Part shown: piece by piece, positions 49,623-57,196 of the stretch
Layout: every line of letters starts with the position of its first letter
Numbering within the stretch: position 1 is the first letter of the stretch
NCBI GenBank assembly: GCA_050486205.1
Contig: JBJHCW010000005.1
Coordinates: forward strand, 124,001 to 188,000
DNA length: 64,000 nucleotides
Source: PWQG01 sp050486205
GTDB taxonomy: Bacteria > Pseudomonadota > Gammaproteobacteria > Pseudomonadales > Pseudohongiellaceae
Reading direction: 5' to 3'
Made by a program: the position numbers and the translations under genes
Notes under the pieces: generated by a model
The model's database searches: none
Seen by the model: the letters and a program-made list of their open reading frames with translations, nothing else
What the model was told of the DNA's origin: nothing

Positions 49623-51296
49623 ATGAGTGAAAGTTTCGCCGAATTATTTGAACAGAGTCTGAATGATGTTGATATGACACCTGGTGCCATTGTGATTGGC
49701 ACTGTTGTTGATATCGACTCGGACTGGGTGACAGTCAATGCCGGACTGAAATCCGAAGGGGTTATCCCGAAGAACCAGTTTCTGGATGAAGATGGCAGTT
49801 TTACGCTGACCATAGGTGACACGGTCAAGGTGGCATTGGAAACCGTGGAAGACGGTTTCGGTGAAACCCGTCTGTCACGGGAAAAGGCCAAGCGCGCCGA
49901 ATCCTGGATGGAGCTGGAGGAAGCCTACGAGAACAATGATGTCGTCAAAGGTATCATCAATGGCAAGGTCAAAGGTGGTTTCACTGTTGATCTGAACAAT
50001 ATCCGTGCCTTCCTGCCCGGATCCCTGGTCGACATCCGTCCGATCCGTGATACCACTCACCTGGAAGGTCATGAACTGGAATTCAAACTGATCAAGCTTG
50101 ATCAGAAGCGTAATAACGTGGTGGTTTCCCGACGTGCAGTGCTTGAAGCTGTCAGCTCTGAAGAGCGCGACGAGCTGCTGGCCAAGCTGCAGGAAGGCAT
50201 CACCATCAAGGGTGTGGTCAAGAACCTCACCGATTACGGTGCATTTGTTGATCTGGGTGGCGTTGACGGCCTGCTGCACATCACTGACATGTCCTGGAAG
50301 CGCATCAAGCATCCGAGCGAAATCGTCAACGTTGGTGACGAGATTGACGTCAAGGTCCTCAAGTACGATCGCGAGCGCAATCGAGTGTCGCTGGGTCTGA
50401 AGCAGCTGGGTGAGGATCCGTGGGTGGATATCAAGGCGCGTTATCCGGAGAACACCAAGGTGAAGGCAACCGTCACCAATCTGACTGACTACGGCTGCTT
50501 TGCCGAGCTGGAAGAGGGTGTGGAAGGTCTGGTTCACGTGTCCGAAATGGACTGGACGAACAAGAACGTGCATCCGTCCAAGGTGGTTCAGGTAGGTGAC
50601 GAGGTTGAGGTCATGATCCTGGATATCGACGAGGAACGTCGTCGTATCTCCCTGGGTATCAAGCAGTGCTTCCAGAATCCCTGGGATCACTTTGCCGAGA
50701 ACTTCAAGAAGGGTGACAAGATCAGCGGTACTATCAAGTCCATTACCGATTTTGGTATTTTCATCGGACTGGAAGGTAATATTGATGGCCTGGTTCATCT
50801 GTCTGATATTTCCTGGGACGAGCCGGGCGAAGAGGCCGTTCGTGAGTACAAGAAAGGTGATGAGCTGGAAACTGTCATTCTGAGCATTGATCCCGAGCGC
50901 GAGCGTATCTCGCTGGGCCTCAAGCAACTTTCTGATGATCCGTTCATGAACTTTGTGGGCGAATTCGAGAAAGGCAGCATCGTCAAGGGCACCATTACCG
51001 AAGTTGACGCCAAGGCTGCGACCATCAACCTGGGTGAAGGTGTGGAAGGTGTGCTGCGGGCATCTGAAATCAGCCGTGACAAGGTTGAAGATGCGCGTAA
51101 TGTGCTCAATGTTGGTGACGAAGTTGAAGCCAAAGTCATCAGTGTCGATCGCAAGAATCGTGTGCTGGCTCTTTCCATCAAGGCTATCGAGATGGATGAC
51201 GAGAAATCGGCTATCCAGGATCACAGAAGCCAGGAAGCTACAGCTACAACGATTGGTGATCTGCTGAAAGCGGAAATGGACAAGAACAAGCAGTAG
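49623..51296 (+). CDS. rpsA: 30S ribosomal protein S1
   Basis: 557 residues, the standard gammaproteobacterial length. Six S1 repeats are visible, with the classic spacing and the repeated ITDYGAFVDLGGVDGLLH, VTNLTDYGCFAELEEG and SITDFGIFIGLEGNIDG blocks. The first two repeats bind the ribosome and the later ones mRNA. The ribosome site is weak (ACAGGA nine bases upstream), as expected for S1-controlled rpsA. It lies between cmk and ihfB. Confidence 0.98.
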   Translation: MSESFAELFEQSLNDVDMTPGAIVIGTVVDIDSDWVTVNAGLKSEGVIPKNQFLDEDGSFTLTIGDTVKVALETVEDGFGETRLSREKAKRAESWMELEEAYENNDVVKGIINGKVKGGFTVDLNNIRAFLPGSLVDIRPIRDTTHLEGHELEFKLIKLDQKRNNVVVSRRAVLEAVSSEERDELLAKLQEGITIKGVVKNLTDYGAFVDLGGVDGLLHITDMSWKRIKHPSEIVNVGDEIDVKVLKYDRERNRVSLGLKQLGEDPWVDIKARYPENTKVKATVTNLTDYGCFAELEEGVEGLVHVSEMDWTNKNVHPSKVVQVGDEVEVMILDIDEERRRISLGIKQCFQNPWDHFAENFKKGDKISGTIKSITDFGIFIGLEGNIDGLVHLSDISWDEPGEEAVREYKKGDELETVILSIDPERERISLGLKQLSDDPFMNFVGEFEKGSIVKGTITEVDAKAATINLGEGVEGVLRASEISRDKVEDARNVLNVGDEVEAKVISVDRKNRVLALSIKAIEMDDEKSAIQDHRSQEATATTIGDLLKAEMDKNKQ

Positions 51297-51345
51297 CCAT
51301 GTTGTGACAGGCGCGCACTGTTAACTGTTTTCCAGGGAACCCATT

Positions 51346-51642
51346 ATGACGAAGTCTGAGCTGATAGAACGTATTGCGGCAAAGCAGGCACAACTGTCCG
51401 CCAAGGATTGTGAGTTTGCAGTAAAAGCAATTCTTGAATACATGTCTCAGGTGCTTTCGGAAGGTGGGCGAATTGAAATTCGCGGCTTCGGCAGCTTCTC
51501 CTTGCATTATCGTGTGCCGCGTATCGGGCGTAATCCGAAGACGGGAACACCGGTTGCACTGAGTGGCAAGTACGTGCCGCATTTCAAGCCGGGGAAAGAG
51601 TTGCGTGATCGGGTCAACAACGGAATGGAAGCTGGCAACTGA
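51346..51642 (+). CDS. ihfB: Integration host factor subunit beta
   Basis: 98 residues. It begins MTKSELIERIAAKQ and carries RIEIRGFGSFSLHYR and the DNA-bending arm RIGRNPKTGTPVALSGKYVPHFKPGKELRDRVN, with the intercalating proline in RNPKTG. It pairs with IhfA to bend DNA. It lies 49 bases after rpsA. The repeat copy B starts six bases after its stop. Confidence 0.97.
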   Translation: MTKSELIERIAAKQAQLSAKDCEFAVKAILEYMSQVLSEGGRIEIRGFGSFSLHYRVPRIGRNPKTGTPVALSGKYVPHFKPGKELRDRVNNGMEAGN

Positions 51643-51647
51643 CGCCA

Positions 51648-51774
51648 GGGAGTCTCTGAATAACGCTATGACCGCTCAGCGGGCGACTGCGCCCACTGAT
51701 GCAAGGCGCAAGTGCGCCTTGCCAGCGAATTCGGCTGGAAGCCAGAACGGTCAAAGTGTTATTCAGAGGCTCCC
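51648..51774. repeat. 127-bp palindromic MITE-like repeat, copy B
   Basis: The left end (GGGAGTCTCTGAATAAC, then GCTATGACCG) is inverted at the right end (GTGTTATTCAGAGGCTCCC), giving arms of about 27 bases. Next to the right arm stands TCTGGCTTCCAGCCGAATTCG on the minus strand, the same block order as in copy A. The centre holds a second, perfect hairpin GCAAGGCGC/GCGCCTTGC. No coding sequence is inside. The element starts just after ihfB. Confidence 0.8.
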
Positions 51775-51816
51775 GGGCTTTCTGATGGGTTGTTCTTTAT
51801 TAAGACGCGTAGGCAT

Positions 51817-51860
51817 AAGCGGCGTTGTTCCTGATCGGGACACGTCGCTTTTGTCTTTTC
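51817..51860 (+). terminator. Probable terminator between ihfB and pyrF
   Basis: A long imperfect stem (AAGCGGCG at 51817-51824 against CGTCGCTT at 51843-51850, with further pairs inside) ends in TTTTGTCTTTT. The pyrF start follows 14 bases later, so it could act as a leader attenuator as well. Confidence 0.6.
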
Positions 51861-51873
51861 AGAGGAAAGGAAA

Positions 51874-52578
51874 ATGCAGGACGATCGAAAGCTCATTGTT
51901 GCACTGGATACCGACACTGCGGAGGCAGCCTTGCAGATTGCCGGTCAACTGGATGCAGCCCTGTGCCGTGTCAAGGTAGGCAATGAATTGTTTACCGCAG
52001 CCGGCCCGGAACTGGTGACACGATTGCAGGCTGATGGCTTTGATGTGTTTCTGGATCTGAAGTATCACGATATTCCCAACACGGTTGCCAAGGCAGTTGC
52101 CGCCGCATCCCGGCTCGGGGTGTGGATGTTGACCCTGCATGCCGCCGGCGGCAAGGATATGTTGAAGGCAGCGCGACTTGCTGCTGATGATTTTGAGAAC
52201 CCGCCCCTGCTGGTGGCGGTGACCGTGCTTACCAGCATGGCCGAAGAGGATCTGTCGCAGATCGGGGTGCGACGCACTGCTGTCGAGCAGGTTCAGCGCC
52301 TGGCTGCCCTGGCTCAGAATAGTGGTATGGACGGGGTGGTCTGCTCAGCCGCCGAGGCGGCGGATTTGCGCAAACTGCTGCACAAGGATTTTGTATTGGT
52401 GACGCCGGGTATACGCCCTGAAGGTGATCCGGTGCATGATCAGAAGCGGGTGGTGACGCCGGCAGATGCCATCAGGGCAGGTAGCTCCTATCTTGTGATT
52501 GGTCGCCCGGTGACACGCAGCAGACATCCGGCCCAGCGTCTGGCTGATATCCACGCTCAGCTGAATCCGGACCAGTGA
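51874..52578 (+). CDS. pyrF: Orotidine 5'-phosphate decarboxylase
   Basis: 234 residues. It opens LIVALDTDTAEAALQIA. The catalytic Lys-Asp-Lys-Asp block is VFLDLKYHDIPNTVAKAV, and the phosphate-binding C-terminal segment reads DAIRAGSSYLVIGRPVTRS. It makes UMP from OMP. AGGAAAGG lies just upstream. It sits between ihfB and the ComEA-like gene. Confidence 0.97.
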   Translation: MQDDRKLIVALDTDTAEAALQIAGQLDAALCRVKVGNELFTAAGPELVTRLQADGFDVFLDLKYHDIPNTVAKAVAAASRLGVWMLTLHAAGGKDMLKAARLAADDFENPPLLVAVTVLTSMAEEDLSQIGVRRTAVEQVQRLAALAQNSGMDGVVCSAAEAADLRKLLHKDFVLVTPGIRPEGDPVHDQKRVVTPADAIRAGSSYLVIGRPVTRSRHPAQRLADIHAQLNPDQ

Positions 52579-52625
52579 GCATCTGCCTGACTGGCGCAAT
52601 TGTCGATCTCTGCTAAAGTCCCCAT

Positions 52626-52641
52626 GCCGCCATTCGGCGGC
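52626..52641 (+). terminator. Short GC hairpin after pyrF
   Basis: GCCGCC/GGCGGC with a four-base loop, 48 bases after the pyrF stop. No T-run follows, so the call is weak. Confidence 0.35.
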
Positions 52642-52716
52642 CAGCGGTCACACGGCGGTGTTTTACGCGTGTTGCCGGTGTTCATTGTGTTCACAGTTTC
52701 AAAAGGAGTTTGAATC

Positions 52717-53037
52717 ATGTGTAATCTGACTGCGAGTTATCGTGCCTGGTTGCAGGCCCTGTTGTTTGTCTGCGCGCTGGTCGGTGCGCCTGCTGCCTTG
52801 ATGGCCGATACCGATGAACCCCAGGTCCCTGTTCCTCAGGTTGACATCAATACGGCGGATGCCGAAACGCTGGCGCTTGCGCTTGATGGTGTAGGCGTTG
52901 CCCGCGCCATGGAGATCATCGCATGGCGGGAGGAAAATGGCCCTTTTGTCAGCGCTGATCAGCTTCAGGAGGTGCGCGGCATCGGTCCGGCAACCGTTGA
53001 GCGGAACCGGGATCGTATTGTTGTGGATTCGCCCTGA
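52717..53037 (+). CDS. Exported ComEA-like helix-hairpin-helix protein
   Basis: 106 residues. A signal peptide (LQALLFVCALVGAPAALMAD) precedes a pair of helix-hairpin-helix motifs: VDINTADAETLALALDGVGV, then FVSADQLQEVRGIGPATV. This is the ComEA/PsiF-type short DNA-binding module of the periplasm. AAGGAG lies eight bases upstream. In Pseudomonas aeruginosa a similar gene lies beside wbpM, so its place here fits. A competence role is inference. Confidence 0.88.
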   Translation: MCNLTASYRAWLQALLFVCALVGAPAALMADTDEPQVPVPQVDINTADAETLALALDGVGVARAMEIIAWREENGPFVSADQLQEVRGIGPATVERNRDRIVVDSP

Positions 53038-53056
53038 CCCGGTGATTGAATTCGGC

Positions 53057-53088
53057 TAGAATGGGCGTTTTTCAGGGCGCCCGTTCTA
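53057..53088 (+). promoter_or_regulatory. 11-bp inverted repeat overlapping a -10-like box before wbpL
   Basis: TAGAATGGGCG (53057-53067) pairs with CGCCCGTTCTA (53078-53088) over 11 positions with one G-T pair; the loop is ten bases. The left arm contains the only good -10 (TAGAAT) before the glycosyltransferase start (53095). The hairpin ends six bases before that ATG, leaving no free ribosome site. Confidence 0.5.
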
Positions 53089-53094
53089 CGCCAG

Positions 53095-54150
53095 ATGAAT
53101 TCCTTACTATTTCTGAGCAGTCTGTTGGTTTCGGCTATGTTGGCACTTGCCATTACTGGCTCGCTGATTCGCCGTGCCGCATCGCTGTCCCTGATTGATC
53201 ATCCGGGTGAGCGCAGTGCCCACCACAGGCCGACGCCCAGCGGCGGCGGCGTGGCCATTGTGCTGGTCGCCTGTCTTTTCCAGCTTCTCCTTCTCGCAAC
53301 CGGGCATATAGAACTGCTAACGGCGTTGGTATTGTTGACGGCGTTTCCTGTAGCGTTGATCGGACTGGTTGATGATGTTCGCACGCTGGCTCCGCAGTGG
53401 CGTCTGGTGCTGCAAGCCTGTATTGCGTTGCTGCCGGTGATCTGGCTTGGTGAGCTGCCTGCCATCAATGTATCGGGCTGGATGCTCGAGCCCGGCTTGG
53501 CCACCTGGGTGCTGGTACCGCTGGCGCTCGTCTGGCTGTGCAATCTGTACAACTTCATGGATGGTATCGACAGCATTGCTGCGGCGCAGGCGCTGTTTGT
53601 GTTTCTGTTGATTGCGGTGCTTGCCTTTTCCCGGGCGCCCGAACTTTCATTGGTGGCGCTTGGCCTGGCTGCCGCCATTGTCGGCTTTTTGTACTGGAAT
53701 CTGCCCCCGGCGCGAATTTTTATGGGTGACTCCGGCAGTACCTACCTGGGTATGGTGATTGGTCTGCTGGCCTTGCTCGGGATGGCGGCTGATGCGATCA
53801 GTTTCTGGGCCCTGCTGCTGATGATGGGTGTATTTTTGGCGGATACGGCGTGCACGCTGGCGACACGACTGTTGCGCGGCGAGAATGTTTTCCACGCACA
53901 CAACACCCATGCCTATCAACACGCGGCAAGAATTTACGGTAGCCACGGTGCGGTCGTGATGCGCATCATGCTGATCAATGTGATCTGGTTGCTGCCGCTC
54001 ACAGTTCTGGCACAAATGCACCCGCAATTCGGGGTATATCTGGCATTCTCTGGTATAGTACCCTTGTTCTGGTTAGCCCACAGCCTGGGTGCTGGAAAGC
54101 CGGCACAACATCTGGACCCGGCGCGTCTTGGCCAAAAAACAGGAACATGA
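53095..54150 (+). CDS. wbpL: Polyprenyl-phosphate sugar-1-phosphate transferase (WbpL/WecA family)
   Basis: 351 residues, about 11 membrane helices. Family motifs are FPVALIGLVDDVRTL (Mg-binding Asp pair), NLYNFMDGIDSIAAAQ and PPARIFMGDSGSTYLG. C-terminal HNTHAYQHAARI carries the His cluster of the WbpL type. It would load a sugar-1-phosphate, probably N-acetylated, onto undecaprenyl phosphate to start an O-antigen or similar glycan. It overlaps wbpM by four bases. No other glycan genes are adjacent. Confidence 0.93.
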   Translation: MNSLLFLSSLLVSAMLALAITGSLIRRAASLSLIDHPGERSAHHRPTPSGGGVAIVLVACLFQLLLLATGHIELLTALVLLTAFPVALIGLVDDVRTLAPQWRLVLQACIALLPVIWLGELPAINVSGWMLEPGLATWVLVPLALVWLCNLYNFMDGIDSIAAAQALFVFLLIAVLAFSRAPELSLVALGLAAAIVGFLYWNLPPARIFMGDSGSTYLGMVIGLLALLGMAADAISFWALLLMMGVFLADTACTLATRLLRGENVFHAHNTHAYQHAARIYGSHGAVVMRIMLINVIWLLPLTVLAQMHPQFGVYLAFSGIVPLFWLAHSLGAGKPAQHLDPARLGQKTGT

Positions 54151-56144
54151 TGAATCTTTATACCATTCCCCTTTCCCGAACAGTCAAGCAGTTGCTGTTG
54201 ATGTTGGCGGACGGGGTGATGCTGCTTCTGGCCCTCTGGCTGACCTTCACGCTGCTGGCAGTGGATTCCCTGCCGGCCACTGACAATGTCTATGTCTATT
54301 TCGGGCTTGCAACACTGGGCAGCCTCGCTGCTTTTTATCGTATTGGTCTGTATCGTGCGCTGTTGCTCTACATAGGTTTGCAATCCGGGTTTATTGTTCT
54401 CCAGGGTGTGACCATTGCGACGGGGCTGACCGGTGCCGTGTACTTTTTCATGATGTCGCCTGCAACACATGACTATGCTGTTCTGCCCATTTTCTGGATG
54501 ATTGCGCTGTTCTTTATCGGTGGTAGCCGGATTGTTGCCAAGGTGGCCTTGCAGGGTCTGATCCAGAACTTCCGCCCCAAGGAGCCCGTCATCATCTACG
54601 GCGCTGGCAGTTCGGGCATGCAGTTGGTTGCGGCCCTGCAGAACGGCGACCAGTATTTGCCGGTCGCCTTTGTTGACGACAGCCGCAGTCTGATCGGAAA
54701 CACGGTACACGGCATACGTGTTTACAGCCCCAACTCCCTGACTGAGCTGATTGGTAATTTTTCGGTGCGTCAGATACTGCTGGCCATTCCATCGGCAACG
54801 CATGCGGAACGAAAAGAGATTCTGAATCGCCTGGAGCATCTGCCGGTTCATGTCAAAACCGTGCCGGATCTGTTCGACATGGTGTCGGGCAAGGTTGGCG
54901 TTGATGACGTTCGGGATGTCGACATCGAGGACCTGTTGGGTCGCGATATCGTGCCGCCCAATCCCGAGTTGCTGGGTGCCTGCATCACCGACCGATCGGT
55001 ACTGGTTACCGGAGCGGCTGGCTCCATTGGGTCGGAGCTTTGTCGTCAGATTGTCCAGCTTCAGCCAGAGCGGTTGATTCTGCTGGACAGCTTTGAATAC
55101 GGACTTTATTCGGTGGAAAACGAATTGCGTGAGTCCATGGCATCCATTCCCGGTGGGAAGGATATCGAACTGCTTGCACTGCTGGGAAATGTTTGCAACG
55201 CGTCCCTGATGACCATGGTCATGCGGCAGTACGACGTTCAGACGGTTTACCATGTGGCAGCTTACAAACAGGTGCCGATGGTAGAAAAAAATGTTGTTGA
55301 AGGTGTGTACAACAATATCTTCGGCACAGTCACCTGTGCACGGGTAGCCGAGGCCGCCGGCGTTGAGCACTTTGTGCTTATCTCTACCGACAAGGCGGTG
55401 CGACCCACCAATGTCATGGGTGCCAGCAAACGCTTTGCCGAGCAGATTCTGCAGGCAATGGCTCAGCAGGGCAGTGCAACGCGTTTCAGCATGGTGCGTT
55501 TTGGTAACGTGCTGGGCAGTTCGGGCTCAGTGGTACCGCTGTTTCGTCGGCAGATCAGTGCCGGTGGGCCCGTCACTGTCACCCATCCGGAGGTGACGCG
55601 TTATTTCATGACCGTGGAAGAGGCCGCGCAGCTGGTGATACAGGCCGGATCCATGGCCAGTGGTGGTGATGTGTTTGTGCTGGATATGCACGAGCCTATC
55701 CGTATCGTGGATCTGGCCAAGAAGATGATTCATCTGATGGGTTATGACGTCAAGGACGAAAGTGCCTATCGCGGCGATATTGCCATTGAATACACAGGGC
55801 TTCGACCGGGCGAGAAATTGTTCGAGGAGTTGTTGATCGGCGAGTCGGTAACCGGCACCGAGCACCCGAAAATCATGCGTGCCGAAGAAGATACGCTGCC
55901 GCTTTCCATGCTCGATCCGATGGTGGCTTCCTTGCGGCAGGCCTGTGAGGAGCTGGATATCGTCAGAATCCGTGACATCCTAGTCCAGACCGTTGATGGT
56001 TATGAACCGGAGGACCTGTCTGACGATCCGATCTGGCAGTGGAGAATGAATGAAGAAGCGGCGGCGCAGGCACGCGCCGCTTCGGACAACAAGGTTACAC
56101 CATTGCATCAACACAAACTGGTGTCTGCCAAAAAGGGCAAGTGA
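54147..56144 (+). CDS. wbpM: UDP-GlcNAc 4,6-dehydratase type (WbpM/FlaA1-like, long form)
   Basis: 665 residues; ATG 54147 or 54150. Four membrane helices lie in the first about 130 residues. A first nucleotide-binding domain (VIIYGAGSSGMQLVAALQNG) is followed by the SDR catalytic domain: VLVTGAAGSIGSELCRQIV, then ISTDKAVRPTNVMGASKRFAE, where the catalytic Met-x-x-x-Lys replaces Tyr-x-x-x-Lys, as in WbpM and FlaA1. LRPGEKLFEELL is typical. It makes 4-keto-6-deoxy sugars for QuiNAc/FucNAc-type residues, consistent with the WbpL neighbour. Confidence 0.93.
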   Translation: MMNLYTIPLSRTVKQLLLMLADGVMLLLALWLTFTLLAVDSLPATDNVYVYFGLATLGSLAAFYRIGLYRALLLYIGLQSGFIVLQGVTIATGLTGAVYFFMMSPATHDYAVLPIFWMIALFFIGGSRIVAKVALQGLIQNFRPKEPVIIYGAGSSGMQLVAALQNGDQYLPVAFVDDSRSLIGNTVHGIRVYSPNSLTELIGNFSVRQILLAIPSATHAERKEILNRLEHLPVHVKTVPDLFDMVSGKVGVDDVRDVDIEDLLGRDIVPPNPELLGACITDRSVLVTGAAGSIGSELCRQIVQLQPERLILLDSFEYGLYSVENELRESMASIPGGKDIELLALLGNVCNASLMTMVMRQYDVQTVYHVAAYKQVPMVEKNVVEGVYNNIFGTVTCARVAEAAGVEHFVLISTDKAVRPTNVMGASKRFAEQILQAMAQQGSATRFSMVRFGNVLGSSGSVVPLFRRQISAGGPVTVTHPEVTRYFMTVEEAAQLVIQAGSMASGGDVFVLDMHEPIRIVDLAKKMIHLMGYDVKDESAYRGDIAIEYTGLRPGEKLFEELLIGESVTGTEHPKIMRAEEDTLPLSMLDPMVASLRQACEELDIVRIRDILVQTVDGYEPEDLSDDPIWQWRMNEEAAAQARAASDNKVTPLHQHKLVSAKKGK

Positions 56145-56176
56145 CCGCCGCCTGGCTGCCACACGCCCTGCCCGGA

Positions 56177-56866
56177 TCAGCGACGCCGTACTGAATCAAT
56201 TACCACCGGTTCAACCGGCACATTCTGATGTCCGCGACGATTGGTTGTAGGTACCGTCGCAATCTCGTCAGCTACATCCATGCCTTCGATAACCTCTCCG
56301 AAAACCGCATAACCGAATTCGTTCGGCGCGCTGCTCACGTGGTTGAGAAAATCATTGTCGACCAGATTGATGAAGAACTGGTTGGTGGCGCTGTCCACTA
56401 CATTGGTGCGAGCCATGGCAATGGTGCCGCGGTCGTTGCGCAGCTCTGCACGTGCTTCGTTCGGGATCGGTTCGCCCCCTCTTTTCTCACCCATGTAGTA
56501 ATCGAATCCACCTCCCTGGATCATGAAACCGGGAATCACACGATGAAAAGTCAGTTCATCGAAGAACGCATCATCAACATAGGAAAGGAAGTTGGCCACG
56601 GTGACCGGTGCCTCGTCGGCCCAGAGCTCAACGGTCATGGTGCCGAAATTGGTCTCGATGACAATCACCGGGTTGCCATCGGCGGCAGTGGCAGTTTCGG
56701 TCGGCGCTGCAGGGTCGGCTTCCGGGCTTGCTGTTGCTTCGGTTGCAGGCTCGGTGCTTGTCGTGTCAGTTGGTGCCTGTTCCGGTGCGTCGGTACGATC
56801 CTGGCAGCCGGCCAGAAGGACCGCAAGCATGGTGAAAATCAACCCGAACTTCAGTGCGTGGTTCAT
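56177..56866 (-). CDS. Lipoprotein cyclophilin-type peptidyl-prolyl isomerase
   Basis: 229 residues from ATG 56866; AGGAG is seven bases upstream. A lipobox MLAVLLAGCQ gives a lipidated cysteine at about residue 21. A Thr/Ala/Glu/Pro-rich linker of about 45 residues follows. The cyclophilin domain has FDELTFHRVIPGFMIQGG, the catalytic arginine in FHRV, NDRGTIAMARTN and TNQFFINLVDN. It probably helps outer-membrane or periplasmic protein folding at the membrane surface. The convergent wbpM stop is 32 bases away. Confidence 0.92.
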   Translation of the reverse strand: MNHALKFGLIFTMLAVLLAGCQDRTDAPEQAPTDTTSTEPATEATASPEADPAAPTETATAADGNPVIVIETNFGTMTVELWADEAPVTVANFLSYVDDAFFDELTFHRVIPGFMIQGGGFDYYMGEKRGGEPIPNEARAELRNDRGTIAMARTNVVDSATNQFFINLVDNDFLNHVSSAPNEFGYAVFGEVIEGMDVADEIATVPTTNRRGHQNVPVEPVVIDSVRRR

Positions 56867-56998
56867 CAATGACTCCTGTGTGTTTCAATGGGCGTATACA
56901 GATGGGGTAATACTATACTGCGGTGGTACGCAAAACGGAATTCCAACCCTGTTGGTGTTGCAGGCGTTGTCTTGAAAGGGTAATCGGAGGAGGGGGTT

Positions 56999-57073
56999 TG
57001 GCTGCCCAACCTGGACTCGAACCAGGAACCAAGTGATTAACAGTCACCTACTCTACCATTGAGCTATTGGGCA
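56999..57073 (-). tRNA. tRNA-Asn (anticodon GTT)
   Basis: On the minus strand the acceptor TGCCCAA pairs with TTGGGCA, the D arm has GCTCAATGGTAGAG, the anticodon loop is CTGTTAA (anticodon GTT), the T arm is CTGGTTCGAGTCCAG, and CCA is encoded with discriminator G. The length is 75. It diverges from uvrB, a neighbourhood also seen in Pseudomonas. Confidence 0.95.
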
Positions 57074-57162
57074 ATGTCGCAAAGACGGGCGTATCTTAAT
57101 GAGATTCCCCGTCAGGGTCAACCCCTCGACGGCGCATCCGACACTGGTGCTGTTCCTGTGTG

Positions 57163-57168
57163 TATAAT
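57163..57168 (+). promoter_or_regulatory. -10 box of uvrB
   Basis: A perfect TATAAT lies 28 bases before ATG 57197. A GTATAATGG overlap means the in-frame ATG 57167 is inside the promoter and is not the start. A clear -35 is not seen. Confidence 0.6.
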
Positions 57169-57196
57169 GGTGAATTTACCCCACACATGCCCGGAT

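Noticed and set aside
49875..51224. 449-residue minus-strand frame antisense to rpsA
   Set aside because: The plus strand is clearly ribosomal protein S1; the antisense frame shows only the mirror of the S1 repeats.
53934..55370. 478-residue minus-strand frame antisense to wbpL/wbpM
   Set aside because: Crosses two real genes, with no motif or start signal.
57059..57196. N-terminal extension of uvrB
   Set aside because: It starts inside the tRNA-Asn gene and spans the TATAAT box; the conserved UvrB sequence starts at 57197.
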